64,000 nt of DNA from Vibrio cyclitrophicus (GTDB lineage: Bacteria > Pseudomonadota > Gammaproteobacteria > Enterobacterales > Vibrionaceae). This document shows, in pieces, positions 1-8,906 of this stretch. The position numbers and the translations under genes were made by a program. The DNA is taken from positions 2,356,001-2,420,000 of the forward strand of contig NZ_AP025480.1 in assembly GCF_024347435.1 (NCBI RefSeq), read 5' to 3'. The notes under the pieces were generated by a model. It was not told where the DNA came from and made no database searches. It worked only from the letters and a program-made list of their open reading frames with translations. Within the stretch, counting starts at the first letter, position 1; each line of letters begins with the position of its first letter.

Positions 1-359
1 GCCACTCGGTTTACTTCTGCATCGATCTCGTCCTGTGGCATCTTACGGATCTTCAAACCGAAAGCGATATTGCCGCGTACCGTCATGTTTGGGTAAAGCG
101 CGTACGACTGGAATACCATCGCAATATCGCGATCTTTAGGTTCTACCTGCGCCACGTCTACACCATCAATTACAATCTCACCCGAGCTAATATTCTCGAG
201 CCCAGCGATGGTGTTCATTAGGGTGGATTTCCCACACCCCGAAGGGCCGACAAGTATCAAAAATTCCCCCGAATCGATACTGATGTCGATGCCCTTTAAC
301 GTTTCGTTGTCCGCGTTGCGATAGGTTTTACGGATCTGTTTTAAATCTAATGTTGCCAT
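1..359 (-). CDS. Sugar ABC transporter ATP-binding subunit, 5' part only (GtsD/MalK-like)
   Basis: This is the N-terminal 119 residues of a MalK/UgpC-type ATPase that powers sugar uptake at the inner membrane; the gene runs off the left edge. The frame starts at an ATG (357-359) behind a GGAT Shine-Dalgarno. The Walker A motif GPSGCGKST is visible near residue 37-45 and the Q-loop region AMVFQSYALYPNMTV near residue 82-96, both typical of the CUT1 sugar family. It begins 6 nt after the stop of the permease gene at 366-1223, so it is the last gene of the same operon. In Pseudomonas the equivalent is GtsD/MalK. The signature and Walker B motifs lie outside the window. Confidence 0.9.
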   Translation of the reverse strand, partial: MATLDLKQIRKTYRNADNETLKGIDISIDSGEFLILVGPSGCGKSTLMNTIAGLENISSGEIVIDGVDVAQVEPKDRDIAMVFQSYALYPNMTVRGNIAFGLKIRKMPQDEIDAEVNRV

Positions 360-365
360 GGGTAA

Positions 366-1223
366 TTATCCTTTTACTGATCCTGCCGTTAGGCCACGAA
401 CAAAATATTTTCCTGCGAAGACGTACACCAACAGCGTTGGCAGTGCGGCGATGATCGCGGCAGCCATGTCGACGTTATATTCTTTAACGCCTGTGCTGGT
501 GTTGACTAGGTTGTTTAATGCCACGGTGATCGGCTGAGTTTCTGAGCCCGAATACACCACCCCGAACAAGAAATCATTCCAGATTGCGGTGAACTGCCAG
601 ATCACCGTCACCATGATGATTGGCGTTGAGATCGGTAATAAGATCTTGAAGAAAATGGTAAAGAAGCCTGCACCATCCAGTTTTGCCGCTTTGATCAATT
701 CATCAGGAATCGAGATATAGAAGTTACGGAAAAACAGGGTCGTAAACGCCATGCCGTAGATAACGTGCACGATCACCAGACCAATGGTCGTGTTAGCCAA
801 GCCCATCTTGCCAAGCATGGTTGCCATCGGCAGTAGCACCACTTGGAACGGAATGAAGCAACCAAACAACAGCAAGCTGAAGAACAGGTTCGAGCCTCGG
901 AATTGCCATTTCGTCACTACATAACCATTGAATGCACCCAACAATGTTGAAATCGCAACCGCAGGAATCACCATTTGGAACGAGTTCCAGAAATAGCCTT
1001 TGATACCTTCACATTTCACGCCCGTACAGGCGGTATCCCACGCTTTATACCAAGCATCGAAAACCCACTCTTTCGGCAAGCTCATTAAGTTACCCGCCTT
1101 GATGTCAGGCAGAGTTTTGAATGACGTCAGCGCCATTACAAACAGTGGCATTAAATACACCAAGCAGAAGAAAAGCAGTGCTGAATAGATAAAGATTCGA
1201 GCAAAATTGATGTTATTCATCAT
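366..1223 (-). CDS. gtsC: Sugar ABC transporter permease, MalG/GtsC type
   Basis: A 285-residue inner-membrane permease of the CUT1 family with about six membrane spans; the first covers residues 8-32. The EAA loop that docks on the ATPase is at about residues 177-200 (KAAKLDGAG...ILLP). The start is an ATG with GGGAG 8 nt upstream, and it overlaps the stop of the preceding permease by 4 nt (ATGA), which indicates translational coupling. Its partner permease and binding protein lie directly upstream. A periplasmic insert with two cysteines (about residues 66-71, TACTGVKC) is visible. The glucose assignment rests on the binding protein and the linked two-component system, not on this subunit itself. 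Confidence 0.85.
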   Translation of the reverse strand: MMNNINFARIFIYSALLFFCLVYLMPLFVMALTSFKTLPDIKAGNLMSLPKEWVFDAWYKAWDTACTGVKCEGIKGYFWNSFQMVIPAVAISTLLGAFNGYVVTKWQFRGSNLFFSLLLFGCFIPFQVVLLPMATMLGKMGLANTTIGLVIVHVIYGMAFTTLFFRNFYISIPDELIKAAKLDGAGFFTIFFKILLPISTPIIMVTVIWQFTAIWNDFLFGVVYSGSETQPITVALNNLVNTSTGVKEYNVDMAAAIIAALPTLLVYVFAGKYFVRGLTAGSVKG

Positions 1224-2158
1224 GACTTTTTCTCCCTAAGTTCAGAGTAAAGATAAGGCACGAGAATCGCTAAGATACCAGCAAGCATCATCATGGCACT
1301 GGCAGCACCAAGGCCAATTTGTCCGCGAGTAAAGGAGTGGGCGTACATAAATAGCGCTGGAAGATCCGATGAATAACCCGGGCCACCCGCCGTCATTGCC
1401 GTCACAAGGTCAAAGCTCTTAATTGCAATGTGTGAGGTGATGATCACCGCACTGAAAACCACAGGGCGCAAGCAAGGTAAAATGATTTTGAGATAGATAG
1501 TGGGTAAGCTTGCCCCATCGATTTGAGCCGCTTTGATGATTGAAGAATCGATGCCACGCAGACCTGCTAAGAACATCGCCATCACGAATCCAGAAGACTG
1601 CCAAAGTGCTGCGATAACCAAGGTGTAAACGGACATTTCAGAATTGACGAGCCAATCGAATTTGAAGTCAGTAAAGCCCCAGTCTTGCATCAGCTTTTCA
1701 ATGCCAAGACCCGGGTTAAGAATCCATTTCCACGCCGTACCCGTCACAATGAATGACAACGCCATTGGGTAGAGATAGATAGTACGAATCGCGCCTTCTT
1801 GGCGGATATTTTGGTCAAGCAACACAGCCAAACCAACACCTAACAAGATAGCAATCGCCATGAATAGAAAACCAAACACACCGAGGTTGGTGATTGAGGT
1901 GATCCAGCGATCGTTATCCATCAGCTTTTCATATTGGGTTAAACCAACGAAGTTAAAGCTCGGCAGAAATCGAGAGTTGGTGAACGACAAAGCTGCCGTC
2001 CAAAATATATAACCGTAGATACACACCACGGTCACTAACGCAGTTGGCGCCAGCACAATTTTAGGTAACCAATGTTGCAACCTGTCAGCAAAACTCGGTT
2101 TCGGTGCCGGCTGGCTCCTTGTGGGTTTTGGAGTCGACTCAGTCAAAACATGCTCCAT
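1220..2158 (-). CDS. gtsB: Sugar ABC transporter permease, MalF/GtsB type
   Basis: A 312-residue inner-membrane permease. The N-terminus is a cytoplasmic proline-rich tail of about 30 residues, followed by six predicted spans (first about 36-58, second about 90-114). The EAA loop is at about residues 209-232 (KAAQIDGASLPT...LPCLRP). The ATG start has AAGGAT 5 nt upstream. It overlaps the next permease gene by 4 nt and lies 181 nt after the binding-protein gene, a gap that contains an inverted repeat. Together with the other permease it forms the membrane pore of the sugar importer. Confidence 0.85.
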   Translation of the reverse strand: MEHVLTESTPKPTRSQPAPKPSFADRLQHWLPKIVLAPTALVTVVCIYGYIFWTAALSFTNSRFLPSFNFVGLTQYEKLMDNDRWITSITNLGVFGFLFMAIAILLGVGLAVLLDQNIRQEGAIRTIYLYPMALSFIVTGTAWKWILNPGLGIEKLMQDWGFTDFKFDWLVNSEMSVYTLVIAALWQSSGFVMAMFLAGLRGIDSSIIKAAQIDGASLPTIYLKIILPCLRPVVFSAVIITSHIAIKSFDLVTAMTAGGPGYSSDLPALFMYAHSFTRGQIGLGAASAMMMLAGILAILVPYLYSELREKKS

Positions 2159-2291
2159 AACTTATCCTTGTTGCACAATCGAGCCAATGGCTTACCTTTC
2201 GGCACCACATCAGCATCACGCATATTAGAATTGGGAGTGAAGAGCAGATAGGCTCCCTACGAGCCTACCCACCCTGGGGGTTCGATAAAGC

Positions 2292-2322
2292 AACACAACC
2301 CGACACTCACGTGCGTTGTGTG
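2292..2322 (-). repeat. Inverted repeat between binding-protein and permease genes
   Basis: Arms ACACAAC and GTTGTGT (7 bp) flank a 17-nt loop, 18 nt beyond the stop of the binding-protein gene. Stem-loops in this position often protect the abundant binding-protein mRNA from 3' decay or partly terminate transcription, giving more binding protein than permease. There is no clear U-run, so I see it as a stabilising or attenuating hairpin rather than a full terminator. Confidence 0.4.
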
Positions 2323-2339
2323 TCACTTATCAAGTTTGA

Positions 2340-3587
2340 TTAGATAGCCGCTTTCACTGCTTTTGCTAACTTAGCTGCCGCTTGTTTCGGATCGGCATCT
2401 TTCTCATTGAAGAAATTGGTCACTACGTCATAGATAGCGCCTTGAGCGTAGCTTGTTGTCGCTAGGCCGTGAGCCATACTCGGAACAAGATCGCCCGATT
2501 CAGCACTTGCTTTGAAGGTTGCCATTGAGTCCAACGCACATTGGTCAAACTTAGACATATCCATATCTAGACGTACAGGGATAGAACCTTTGTTAAGGTT
2601 AAAGACTTCTTGGAAATCTTTGGTAAGAATGGTTTTCGCTAGGTCTTGCTGCGCTTTTTGGTTCTCTTTGTCACTTAACTCAAAGAACGCAAAGCTATCG
2701 ATATTGAAGGTAAATTGGCCGTCAGTACCTGGAGCTGGTGCACAGATGTAATCTTTACCCGGCACTTTACCTGCCGCAGTAAATTCACCTTTCGCCCAGT
2801 CACCCATGATTTGCATCGCGGCTTCGCCATTGATAACCATTGACGTTGCTACGTTCCAATCACGACCGGGAGAGTTGCTGTCGATGTAGTCACGCATCTT
2901 TTTGAACTTGGTGAAGACTTCCACCATCTTGTCGCCAGATAACACATCCATATCAAGATCAACGAACGCTTTGTTGTAATCTTCACTGCCTAATACATCA
3001 AGTGCTACTGCTTCGAATACCGTCGCGTCTTGCCAAGGCTGGCCACCATGAGCCAGTGGAATGAAGCCAGCCGCTTTAATCTTGTCTGCAGCAACAAAGA
3101 ACTCATCTAACGTAGTTGGAACCGTAACGCCTGACTTTTCTAAAACAACAGGGTTAGCCCAAAGCCAGTTAACACGGTGAACGTTAACAGGAACCGCGAC
3201 ATATTCACCATCCCACTTCATCACTTTAGTCACTACTTCTGGTAGTAGTTCATCCCACTGTTCTTGTTTCGCTGTTGCATCGAGAGACGTTAGAAAACCT
3301 AAACCACCCCACTCCTGAATATCATGACCTTTGATCTGCGCTGCAGATGGTGGGTTGCCTGATACTGCTCGCGTTTTTAAAACGGTCATCGCACTTTCAC
3401 CGCCGCCACCAGCCACTGCAAAGTCTTTCCAAGTATGGCCTTGTTCTTCAATCATCTCTTTCAGTACCGCAGCGGATTTCGCTTCGCCACCGGCAGTCCA
3501 CCAGTGAAGCACTTCCACTTCACCAGCTTGAGAAAATGTTGAGGCAGCAAGAAGAGATAGAGTAAGTAGGGTTTTATTGATTTTCAT
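2340..3587 (-). CDS. gtsA: Periplasmic sugar (probably glucose) binding protein, GtsA-like
   Basis: A 415-residue family 1 extracellular solute-binding protein. A Sec signal peptide covers residues 1-21, with cleavage after SQA. The mature start ([17 protein letters not shown]) and the segment [19 protein letters not shown] closely match, from memory, the Pseudomonas glucose-binding protein GtsA. The ATG has GGAAG 6 nt upstream. It heads the transporter operon and follows a histidine kinase gene on the same strand. In Pseudomonas the paired GtrS/GltR system induces this transporter during glucose growth. Glucose is therefore the best guess for the substrate, though mannose or another sugar cannot be ruled out from sequence. 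Confidence 0.8.
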   Translation of the reverse strand: MKINKTLLTLSLLAASTFSQAGEVEVLHWWTAGGEAKSAAVLKEMIEEQGHTWKDFAVAGGGGESAMTVLKTRAVSGNPPSAAQIKGHDIQEWGGLGFLTSLDATAKQEQWDELLPEVVTKVMKWDGEYVAVPVNVHRVNWLWANPVVLEKSGVTVPTTLDEFFVAADKIKAAGFIPLAHGGQPWQDATVFEAVALDVLGSEDYNKAFVDLDMDVLSGDKMVEVFTKFKKMRDYIDSNSPGRDWNVATSMVINGEAAMQIMGDWAKGEFTAAGKVPGKDYICAPAPGTDGQFTFNIDSFAFFELSDKENQKAQQDLAKTILTKDFQEVFNLNKGSIPVRLDMDMSKFDQCALDSMATFKASAESGDLVPSMAHGLATTSYAQGAIYDVVTNFFNEKDADPKQAAAKLAKAVKAAI

Positions 3588-3606
3588 TATAATCTTCCAT
3601 GTTTAG

Positions 3607-3621
3607 CGGACTCGACGTCCG
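3607..3621 (-). promoter_or_regulatory. Short stem-loop in the gtsA leader
   Basis: CGGAC-TCGAC-GTCCG forms a perfect 5-bp GC-rich stem with a 5-nt loop, 20 nt upstream of the gtsA start codon and just before its Shine-Dalgarno. It could influence translation or stability of the leader. There is no further support. Confidence 0.3.
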
Positions 3622-3679
3622 GTTCAATAAAGAGTCTACTTATTTTGATTTTTAGGATTGAAACAAAAGGTAAGACTTA

Positions 3680-3697
3680 TGTAACACAATTGTTACA
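3680..3697. promoter_or_regulatory. Candidate operator upstream of gtsA (TGTAAC-N6-GTTACA)
   Basis: A perfect 6-bp inverted repeat, TGTAAC ACAATT GTTACA, lies 93-110 nt upstream of the gtsA start and directly after the histidine kinase stop codon. The size and symmetry suit a dimeric regulator, and the position suits an activator. The adjacent OmpR-family regulator is the obvious candidate. A TyrR-like box (TGTAAA-N6-TTTACA) is similar, so another regulator is possible. Confidence 0.4.
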
Positions 3698-5143
3698 TTA
3701 TACTTCTAAGCCTCTTGGTATATAGACTTTGGCTTCTAGGCCACCATGAGAGGAGTTGCGAATAATGAGATCTCCGCCGTGTCCATGCAGAATGTTTCGA
3801 CAGATCCCGAGGCCAAGTCCGTGTCCTTGGTCATCGGTTGCGAGCCTAAAGTAGGGTTCGAAAACCAACTCTAACTTGTCTTCAGGGATACCCTTACCGT
3901 GATCTTGAATCGTCACAACCACCCATACAGAATCACTACCGATATCTACCTCAGCTGATTTCCCATATTTCACCGCATTATCTATGAGGTTGGTCAGCAC
4001 ACGTTTTATGGCTAATGGTTTGGCGACTAACGGTTCAACCACGGACGGCTCAAACTCAACTAAGGTTTGATGTTGGTTGTGCAGTTCAATTACAGAGAGC
4101 ATCATCTCGTTGAGATCGATAATGGCATTGTTTTCATGAAGGTCTGTGTCTCTCACAGCCTGAAGAGCACCTTTAACCATCATCTCAAGCTCATCAAGAT
4201 CTTTATTGAATTTGTCTTTCTTTACTTCACTTTCCAACAATTCTGCCCGTAACCTGAGTCGGGTGATAGGTGTCTTTAAGTCATGAGAAATAGCAGAGAA
4301 AAGATGTTCACGGTCGGCAACATAGCGACGAATCCGTTGCTGCATGCGATTAAAAGCTCGGGTCGCGGTGACCAGTTCTGTTGCCCCTTCTTCGTTAAGC
4401 GGAGGCTGCTGAATATCCATACTCATTTCATTAGCCGCTCTTGCTAACTTTTTGAGAGGACGCACTTGGCGACGAATCATAAAATAGGTAAGTACAAGCA
4501 GAATGAGCGTTGAAGATACTAAGAAAATCACCTGTTCCCGACCGAGAATTGTATCGTCGAGCTTTACATAAGGCGCAGGCAACAACGCCGCAATATAGAC
4601 CCATTCATGGCTCTTTAATTCTATTTGGACAACCAGAATAGGAGGATTGAGAGGTTCTAACGTTAGAGTATGATGTGCCCACGATCGCGGGAGGTCGCTT
4701 AAATAGATATCATTTTTAAGCAAACGAAGATGCTCAGGTCGCGAAAAGTCGACCCTTACCGATTCGACTTTATTGAGCTTGCTACTTAAAACACTTTCTA
4801 TCGCTTCTATCGATGCGGTTTTTAAGCGGGTGTCAGGGATAGGCTCAACAATCAAAGCCTCTTTATTGAAAGAAACGAAGAAGCGCGTACCGCCCATATT
4901 GCGGATCTGATCTAATACGATATGACGATACTTGACGGGCAAAGATTGGAAGAAAGTCACCGTTGAGGCAAACATGTTTGCCATGCTCGACGAGGCAGAA
5001 CGAATCCCCTCCAGTTCTTTGTGTTTGGATTCGCTATACCAAATAGATGTAGCGATACCTTGAGCAATCACAACGGCTAACAAGGTCAGCAACAATGTTC
5101 TTGCGACCAAGGAGTTTGGTTTTAATCTACTCAACCACTTCAT
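3698..5143 (-). CDS. Sensor histidine kinase, GtrS/GltS-like
   Basis: A 481-residue membrane kinase. One span lies at about residues 15-35 and a second at about 205-222, bounding a periplasmic sensor region of about 170 residues. A HAMP linker follows (about 223-275). The phosphoacceptor is His287 in SAISHDLKTPITRLR, and the HATPase domain carries N (LIDNAVKYG), G1 (DHGKGIP) and G2 (GHGLGLGIC) boxes. It lies 73 nt after the response regulator gene and just upstream of gtsA. In Pseudomonas the kinase at this position senses 2-ketogluconate or related sugar acids; the Vibrio ligand is unknown. No strong Shine-Dalgarno is visible at the ATG. Confidence 0.8.
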   Translation of the reverse strand: MKWLSRLKPNSLVARTLLLTLLAVVIAQGIATSIWYSESKHKELEGIRSASSSMANMFASTVTFFQSLPVKYRHIVLDQIRNMGGTRFFVSFNKEALIVEPIPDTRLKTASIEAIESVLSSKLNKVESVRVDFSRPEHLRLLKNDIYLSDLPRSWAHHTLTLEPLNPPILVVQIELKSHEWVYIAALLPAPYVKLDDTILGREQVIFLVSSTLILLVLTYFMIRRQVRPLKKLARAANEMSMDIQQPPLNEEGATELVTATRAFNRMQQRIRRYVADREHLFSAISHDLKTPITRLRLRAELLESEVKKDKFNKDLDELEMMVKGALQAVRDTDLHENNAIIDLNEMMLSVIELHNQHQTLVEFEPSVVEPLVAKPLAIKRVLTNLIDNAVKYGKSAEVDIGSDSVWVVVTIQDHGKGIPEDKLELVFEPYFRLATDDQGHGLGLGICRNILHGHGGDLIIRNSSHGGLEAKVYIPRGLEV

Positions 5144-5216
5144 GCGAGATACTTTATCCGGAATACTTCATTGGAAATGACTCTATTAGCATTAGTTCAT
5201 TAACAGTAAGTCATGC

Positions 5217-5945
5217 TTAGTGTTCATACTGAACAGGCACAGCGAGAATATAGCCGTTACCGCGCATGGTTTTGATGTAGTGAGGATATTTTCCGCTATC
5301 GCCCAATCGACTTCTCAGGCGACTAAGCTGTACATCAATGCCACGTTCAAAAGGCAGCGCTTCACGACCTCTAGTAGCAAAAGATATGGTGTCACGATCT
5401 AGAACTTCGTTTGGACGAGTTAAAAACAACATTAACAATGAAAAGTCGCTGCCCGACAAGTCCATCTCTTCTGAGTTTTCATTGTGAGAGATTCGATGCG
5501 CGAGCGTATCGAGAGTCCAGTCACCAAAAATGATCTGCTTTGGTAGTGCATCGCTTGGCTTGTCATCCACCACTTGAACACGTCGTAATAACGCTTTAAT
5601 ACGAGCCATTAACTGACGAGGGCTAAACGGTTTGGCGATGTAGTCATCGGCACCAATTTCTAAACCGATAATCTGGTCGGTTTCATCCGATACCGCCGTT
5701 AGCATGATGATTGGCACATTGGATCGTTTGCGGACTCGTTGGCACAAGGTAAAACCATCATCACCGGGTAGCATCACATCAAGCAGAATCAGATCTGGAT
5801 AACCTTGCTTTTGCAAGTGAGCTTCTAGTTCAACACCATCTCCCACAGAAGAAACATCGAAACCAGATTTTGTGAGGTACTCTTCCAGCAGTTCGCGGAT
5901 TTCTTGATCATCATCCACCACGAGAATTCGAGTATTTGTTGGCAT
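5217..5945 (-). CDS. OmpR-family response regulator, GltR-like
   Basis: A 242-residue regulator with an N-terminal receiver domain (acidic pocket DDD at 11-13, phosphoacceptor Asp56 in LLDVMLPG, conserved KPFSPRQL) and a C-terminal winged-helix DNA-binding domain (about residues 140-240, ending MRGNGYILAVP). It pairs with the kinase immediately downstream and precedes the sugar transporter, the same arrangement as Pseudomonas gltR-gtrS-gts. It probably activates gtsA, perhaps via the inverted repeat at 3680-3697. The start is an ATG with a weak GGGCG upstream. Confidence 0.82.
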   Translation of the reverse strand: MPTNTRILVVDDDQEIRELLEEYLTKSGFDVSSVGDGVELEAHLQKQGYPDLILLDVMLPGDDGFTLCQRVRKRSNVPIIMLTAVSDETDQIIGLEIGADDYIAKPFSPRQLMARIKALLRRVQVVDDKPSDALPKQIIFGDWTLDTLAHRISHNENSEEMDLSGSDFSLLMLFLTRPNEVLDRDTISFATRGREALPFERGIDVQLSRLRSRLGDSGKYPHYIKTMRGNGYILAVPVQYEH

Positions 5946-6035
5946 CGCCCAAACCTATTAAATTTACAACTTATTCACATAGTGTATAGGCTGGCCGATT
6001 GTTTGATTATTGACATGTTTGTAAAGTTAGAAGAA

Positions 6036-6073
6036 CAAACAGATAAAGATCACAACTTAGTGACCTCTATCTG
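6036..6073 (-). terminator. Probable terminator of selO
   Basis: A 14-bp stem with two G-U pairs in the RNA (CAGATAGAGGTCAC pairing with GTGATCTTTATCTG) and a 6-nt loop lies about 30 nt after the selO stop. A weak U-rich tract (GTTTGTTC) follows on the minus strand. Confidence 0.5.
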
Positions 6074-6104
6074 AATCTTAACGGCTCAATCCGCTATTGG
6101 TTAA

Positions 6105-7562
6105 TTATGACGAGCAGCTGATCTCCATGGCTTTGCCCCACTCAGGAGGTAGAGCCGCTAGATGTTCATAGTCCGGATGTTCCGCATAAGGGTTTGCAAG
6201 CACCACCATCAAAGCGTCAATGTCGCTACTATCACCGCGCTCAGCTTTATCGATAGCTAGTTGAGCTAGATAGTTTCTGAGAATGTATTTCGGGTTTACC
6301 TGTCGCATGTTTTCGCAGCGCTTTACCACTGAACTCTCTTCTAATTCGCAGCGCTGTAAATAGTTATCTACCCATAGCTTCGCGGCCTCGCGATCGATAA
6401 CCAAATCAATCACGTCTTGAGGCTTCAATGTATCTAGGTTCGACAGCGTTCTAAAGAACCTTGGGTAATCGACTTTGTTTTGCGACATCAGCTCGAACAT
6501 AGATTCAAACAAACGACTGTCGCCCTCTTGTTTCGAAAGCAGCCCTAACTTACGACGCATCATCTGACTGAAATAACCGTTCATTTGTGGTTCGTACTGC
6601 TCTAACGCCGCCTCTAAATCGGCCTTATCCACCAACGGAGAAAGTGAGTGAGCCAGTGCCGATAGGTTCCACAATCCAATTCGAGGTTGCTGATTGAAAG
6701 CATAACGACCTTGATAATCGGAATGGTTGCAGATCAAGCGAGGATCATATTCATCAAGAAATGCAAACGGGCCGTAATCGAAGGTTTGCCCGATGATCGA
6801 CATGTTATCGGTGTTCATCACCCCATGAGCAAAACCATTCGCTTGCCACAAGGCCACCATTTCTGCGGTGCGGTCAACAATCAGGTTAAACATAGCAGCG
6901 TAAGGTTTCTCAGCATCCAAACACTCAGGGAAGTGCCATTCAATCACTTTATCGGCCAACAACTTATGCTCAGCCAATTGATTGGTATAAAAAAGGTGTT
7001 CAAAATGACCGAAACGGATGTGTGATTCAGTAGCACGCACCAACAATGCGCCCCACTCTTGCTTCTCGCGGTAAACTGGCGTGTCACTGGTCATCATGGC
7101 TAATGCACGTGTGGTTGGGATATTAAGCCCTGCCATTGCTTCACTACACAGGTACTCACGTACAGTTGAACGAATAACAGCGCGCCCGTCACCCATACGA
7201 GAATAAGGCGTTTTACCTGCACCTTTAAGGTGTAAGTCGAACGTTTCACCACATTTAGCAACAACTTGAGCTAATAACAACCCTCTTCCATCACCTAAAT
7301 CAGGGTTATAAGAGCCAAACTGATGGCCAGCGTATTTCATTGCTACTGGTGAGAATTGATCAGGTTCAACATTGCCCGATAACGTCTCAAGCAATTCCTC
7401 AGAAGCATCTTCAAATGACGGAAAGCCGAGTTCATTCGCAAGGTTATGGTTCCATGAGAGCCATTGAACATTACTGAGCGGTGTAGGTTGAATTGGGGTA
7501 TAGAACAGTCGAGGTAATGCAGTAAATCGATTGTTAAATGAAATAGAATCCCAGACAGACAT
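6105..7562 (-). CDS. selO: SelO/YdiU protein adenylyltransferase (AMPylase)
   Basis: SelO is a pseudokinase-fold enzyme that transfers AMP from ATP to Ser, Thr or Tyr of target proteins and is linked to redox stress responses. Diagnostic blocks are [44 protein letters not shown] and the C-terminal SCSS, whose cysteine stands where eukaryotic SelO has selenocysteine. The open frame extends 18 codons upstream, but [13 protein letters not shown] aligns with the start of known YdiU proteins, so I use the ATG at 7562 (485 residues). No strong Shine-Dalgarno is visible. It is monocistronic, with its own probable terminator. Confidence 0.92.
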   Translation of the reverse strand: MSVWDSISFNNRFTALPRLFYTPIQPTPLSNVQWLSWNHNLANELGFPSFEDASEELLETLSGNVEPDQFSPVAMKYAGHQFGSYNPDLGDGRGLLLAQVVAKCGETFDLHLKGAGKTPYSRMGDGRAVIRSTVREYLCSEAMAGLNIPTTRALAMMTSDTPVYREKQEWGALLVRATESHIRFGHFEHLFYTNQLAEHKLLADKVIEWHFPECLDAEKPYAAMFNLIVDRTAEMVALWQANGFAHGVMNTDNMSIIGQTFDYGPFAFLDEYDPRLICNHSDYQGRYAFNQQPRIGLWNLSALAHSLSPLVDKADLEAALEQYEPQMNGYFSQMMRRKLGLLSKQEGDSRLFESMFELMSQNKVDYPRFFRTLSNLDTLKPQDVIDLVIDREAAKLWVDNYLQRCELEESSVVKRCENMRQVNPKYILRNYLAQLAIDKAERGDSSDIDALMVVLANPYAEHPDYEHLAALPPEWGKAMEISCSS

Positions 7563-7800
7563 GAGAGGCACACTGTAGATAAAAGATAACTTAAGATTAT
7601 CACAGTTTAGTAACAACTTCAGATTGGCTTACGTGTCTAGTTTGTTGAGCGAAAAGGACTTGACTGCTTTGCGAAGAGAAAAATTAGGTGGCTAGACTGA
7701 TGAGAAGAGCCACATTTACGAGAATAAGAGTTCTGACTTTGAAGACTTTTTGAAAAGTGTATTCATAATAAAAACTGAAAATATAGAGCCGAAAAGCAGG

Positions 7801-7902
7801 CTACATTAGAGCGAGAATACCCAGAAGAGAAAGAGTAGAGAAAATCCAAGTACGACTGATTACGCCAAAGTTACTGTGTTGAATCATTTCTTGATGCTGC
7901 AT
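7801..7902 (-). CDS. Unannotated 33-residue single-span membrane protein
   Basis: The frame starts at an ATG with an excellent Shine-Dalgarno (AAGGAG, 6 nt upstream) and ends in TAG. The product begins MQHQEMIQHSNFGVISR and continues with a hydrophobic stretch (WIFSTLSLLGILALM) to the C-terminus, giving a polar N-tail and one membrane span. A plausible sigma-70 promoter lies upstream (TTGCTG, 18 nt, TATATT on the minus strand), overlapped by a palindrome. I do not recognise the family. The strong ribosome-binding site and promoter argue for a real gene in an otherwise empty 425-nt gap between selO and the LysE exporter. Confidence 0.6.
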   Translation of the reverse strand: MQHQEMIQHSNFGVISRTWIFSTLSLLGILALM

Positions 7903-7924
7903 ATGTCTCTCCTTGAGAACGTGA

Positions 7925-7937
7925 TGGTGTAACACCA
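7925..7937. promoter_or_regulatory. Palindrome at the start of the small-protein transcript
   Basis: TGGTGT-A-ACACCA is a perfect 6-bp inverted repeat around one base. It lies immediately downstream of the TATATT -10 candidate and 23 nt upstream of the small-protein start codon. The position suits a repressor operator or a short 5' hairpin. Confidence 0.4.
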
Positions 7938-7938
7938 A

Positions 7939-7968
7939 TATATCGACTTTATGCCGATATCAGCAAGC
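7939..7968 (-). promoter_or_regulatory. Candidate sigma-70 promoter for the 33-residue protein
   Basis: On the minus strand TTGCTG and TATATT are separated by 18 nt, about 40-65 nt upstream of the ATG at 7902. The match is good for -10 and fair for -35. Confidence 0.4.
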
Positions 7969-8041
7969 ACATTAATATTAACCTTTTATTACAGCATCAA
8001 GAATATTCCGTAATCATTCACCTCTATTATAAAACAGAAAG

Positions 8042-8683
8042 TTATGCTCGGCTTGTCGTCGAAAGCAGTGCACCAGCACCAATAAAGACACCACCAGTCA
8101 CACGATTAAAAACCTTGGCTCTACCTTTAGCGAACAACCAATTAGATGATTTAGCTCCTAGATAGGCGTAAACCAATAACCAAGATAACTCCATCACAGC
8201 GAAGGTCAAAGCGAACACAGCAAACTGAGGAAGAAGTGCTATTGAAGGATCAATAAACTGTGGGAAAAGTGCGGTAAAAAACAAAATCGCTTTAGGGTTA
8301 CTCGCACCAACAATAAAACCACTGACATAATGCTTTGCAGCGCTCTCTTTAACAGATTGAGAATCTGCTTTTTGATTCGATAATTTGTCATAATCTTGCT
8401 GGCTAGAACGTAATGATTTCCAACCAAGGTAGATAAGATAGGCAGCACCAGTCCATTTGATAATGTTAAAAACCAGTTCCGACGAAGCGATAATCACACC
8501 CAAACCGGTAAACGATAACGTAAGAATTCCGGTAATCGCGGTCAAGCTACCCAAGGCAGTAAATATTGATAACTTAAAACCAGACTGCACACCCTTGGTC
8601 ATGCACAATAAAGAACTTGGCCCAGGTGAAGCTGTCAGTATCAGCACTGCTAGTAAATAATAAATCCATGTATCAAAACTCAT
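8042..8683 (-). CDS. LysE/RhtB family amino-acid exporter
   Basis: A 213-residue inner-membrane protein with five to six predicted spans. The family motif SPGPSSLLCMTKG is at about residues 19-31, and the conserved GASNPKAILFFTALFPQF follows in the second half. Members export amino acids such as homoserine, threonine, lysine or leucine; the substrate cannot be told from sequence. The ATG has AAGGAG 8 nt upstream. It is monocistronic, between the small protein gene and prmB. Confidence 0.88.
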   Translation of the reverse strand: MSFDTWIYYLLAVLILTASPGPSSLLCMTKGVQSGFKLSIFTALGSLTAITGILTLSFTGLGVIIASSELVFNIIKWTGAAYLIYLGWKSLRSSQQDYDKLSNQKADSQSVKESAAKHYVSGFIVGASNPKAILFFTALFPQFIDPSIALLPQFAVFALTFAVMELSWLLVYAYLGAKSSNWLFAKGRAKVFNRVTGGVFIGAGALLSTTSRA

Positions 8684-8814
8684 CGCGAATTCTCCTTAAC
8701 TCACTAGAACGTCTAAATATTAAGCATCAATATGTAATAATTATTCATATTAAGCAACTAAATACTGAGCGTAACATCTTCGCTCTAAGCGCAAACAGCC
8801 TCAATGTGGACAAT

Positions 8815-8847
8815 AAAAAACGCCATACATTGCTGTATGGCGTTTGA
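8815..8847 (-). terminator. Rho-independent terminator of prmB
   Basis: On the minus strand AAACGCCATACA pairs with TGTATGGCGTTT and is followed by TTTTTT, about 60 nt after the prmB stop. Confidence 0.85.
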
Positions 8848-8906
8848 ATTAATACCGAGAGGGTTTATTCAGTTGTTAACTGATATCCCTATCTAACTAA
8901 AACGGT

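Noticed and set aside
8617..8847. 76-codon plus-strand frame overlapping the LysE gene and the prmB terminator
   Set aside because: It is antisense to the LysE-family gene at its 5' end, lacks a ribosome-binding site and runs through a terminator hairpin.
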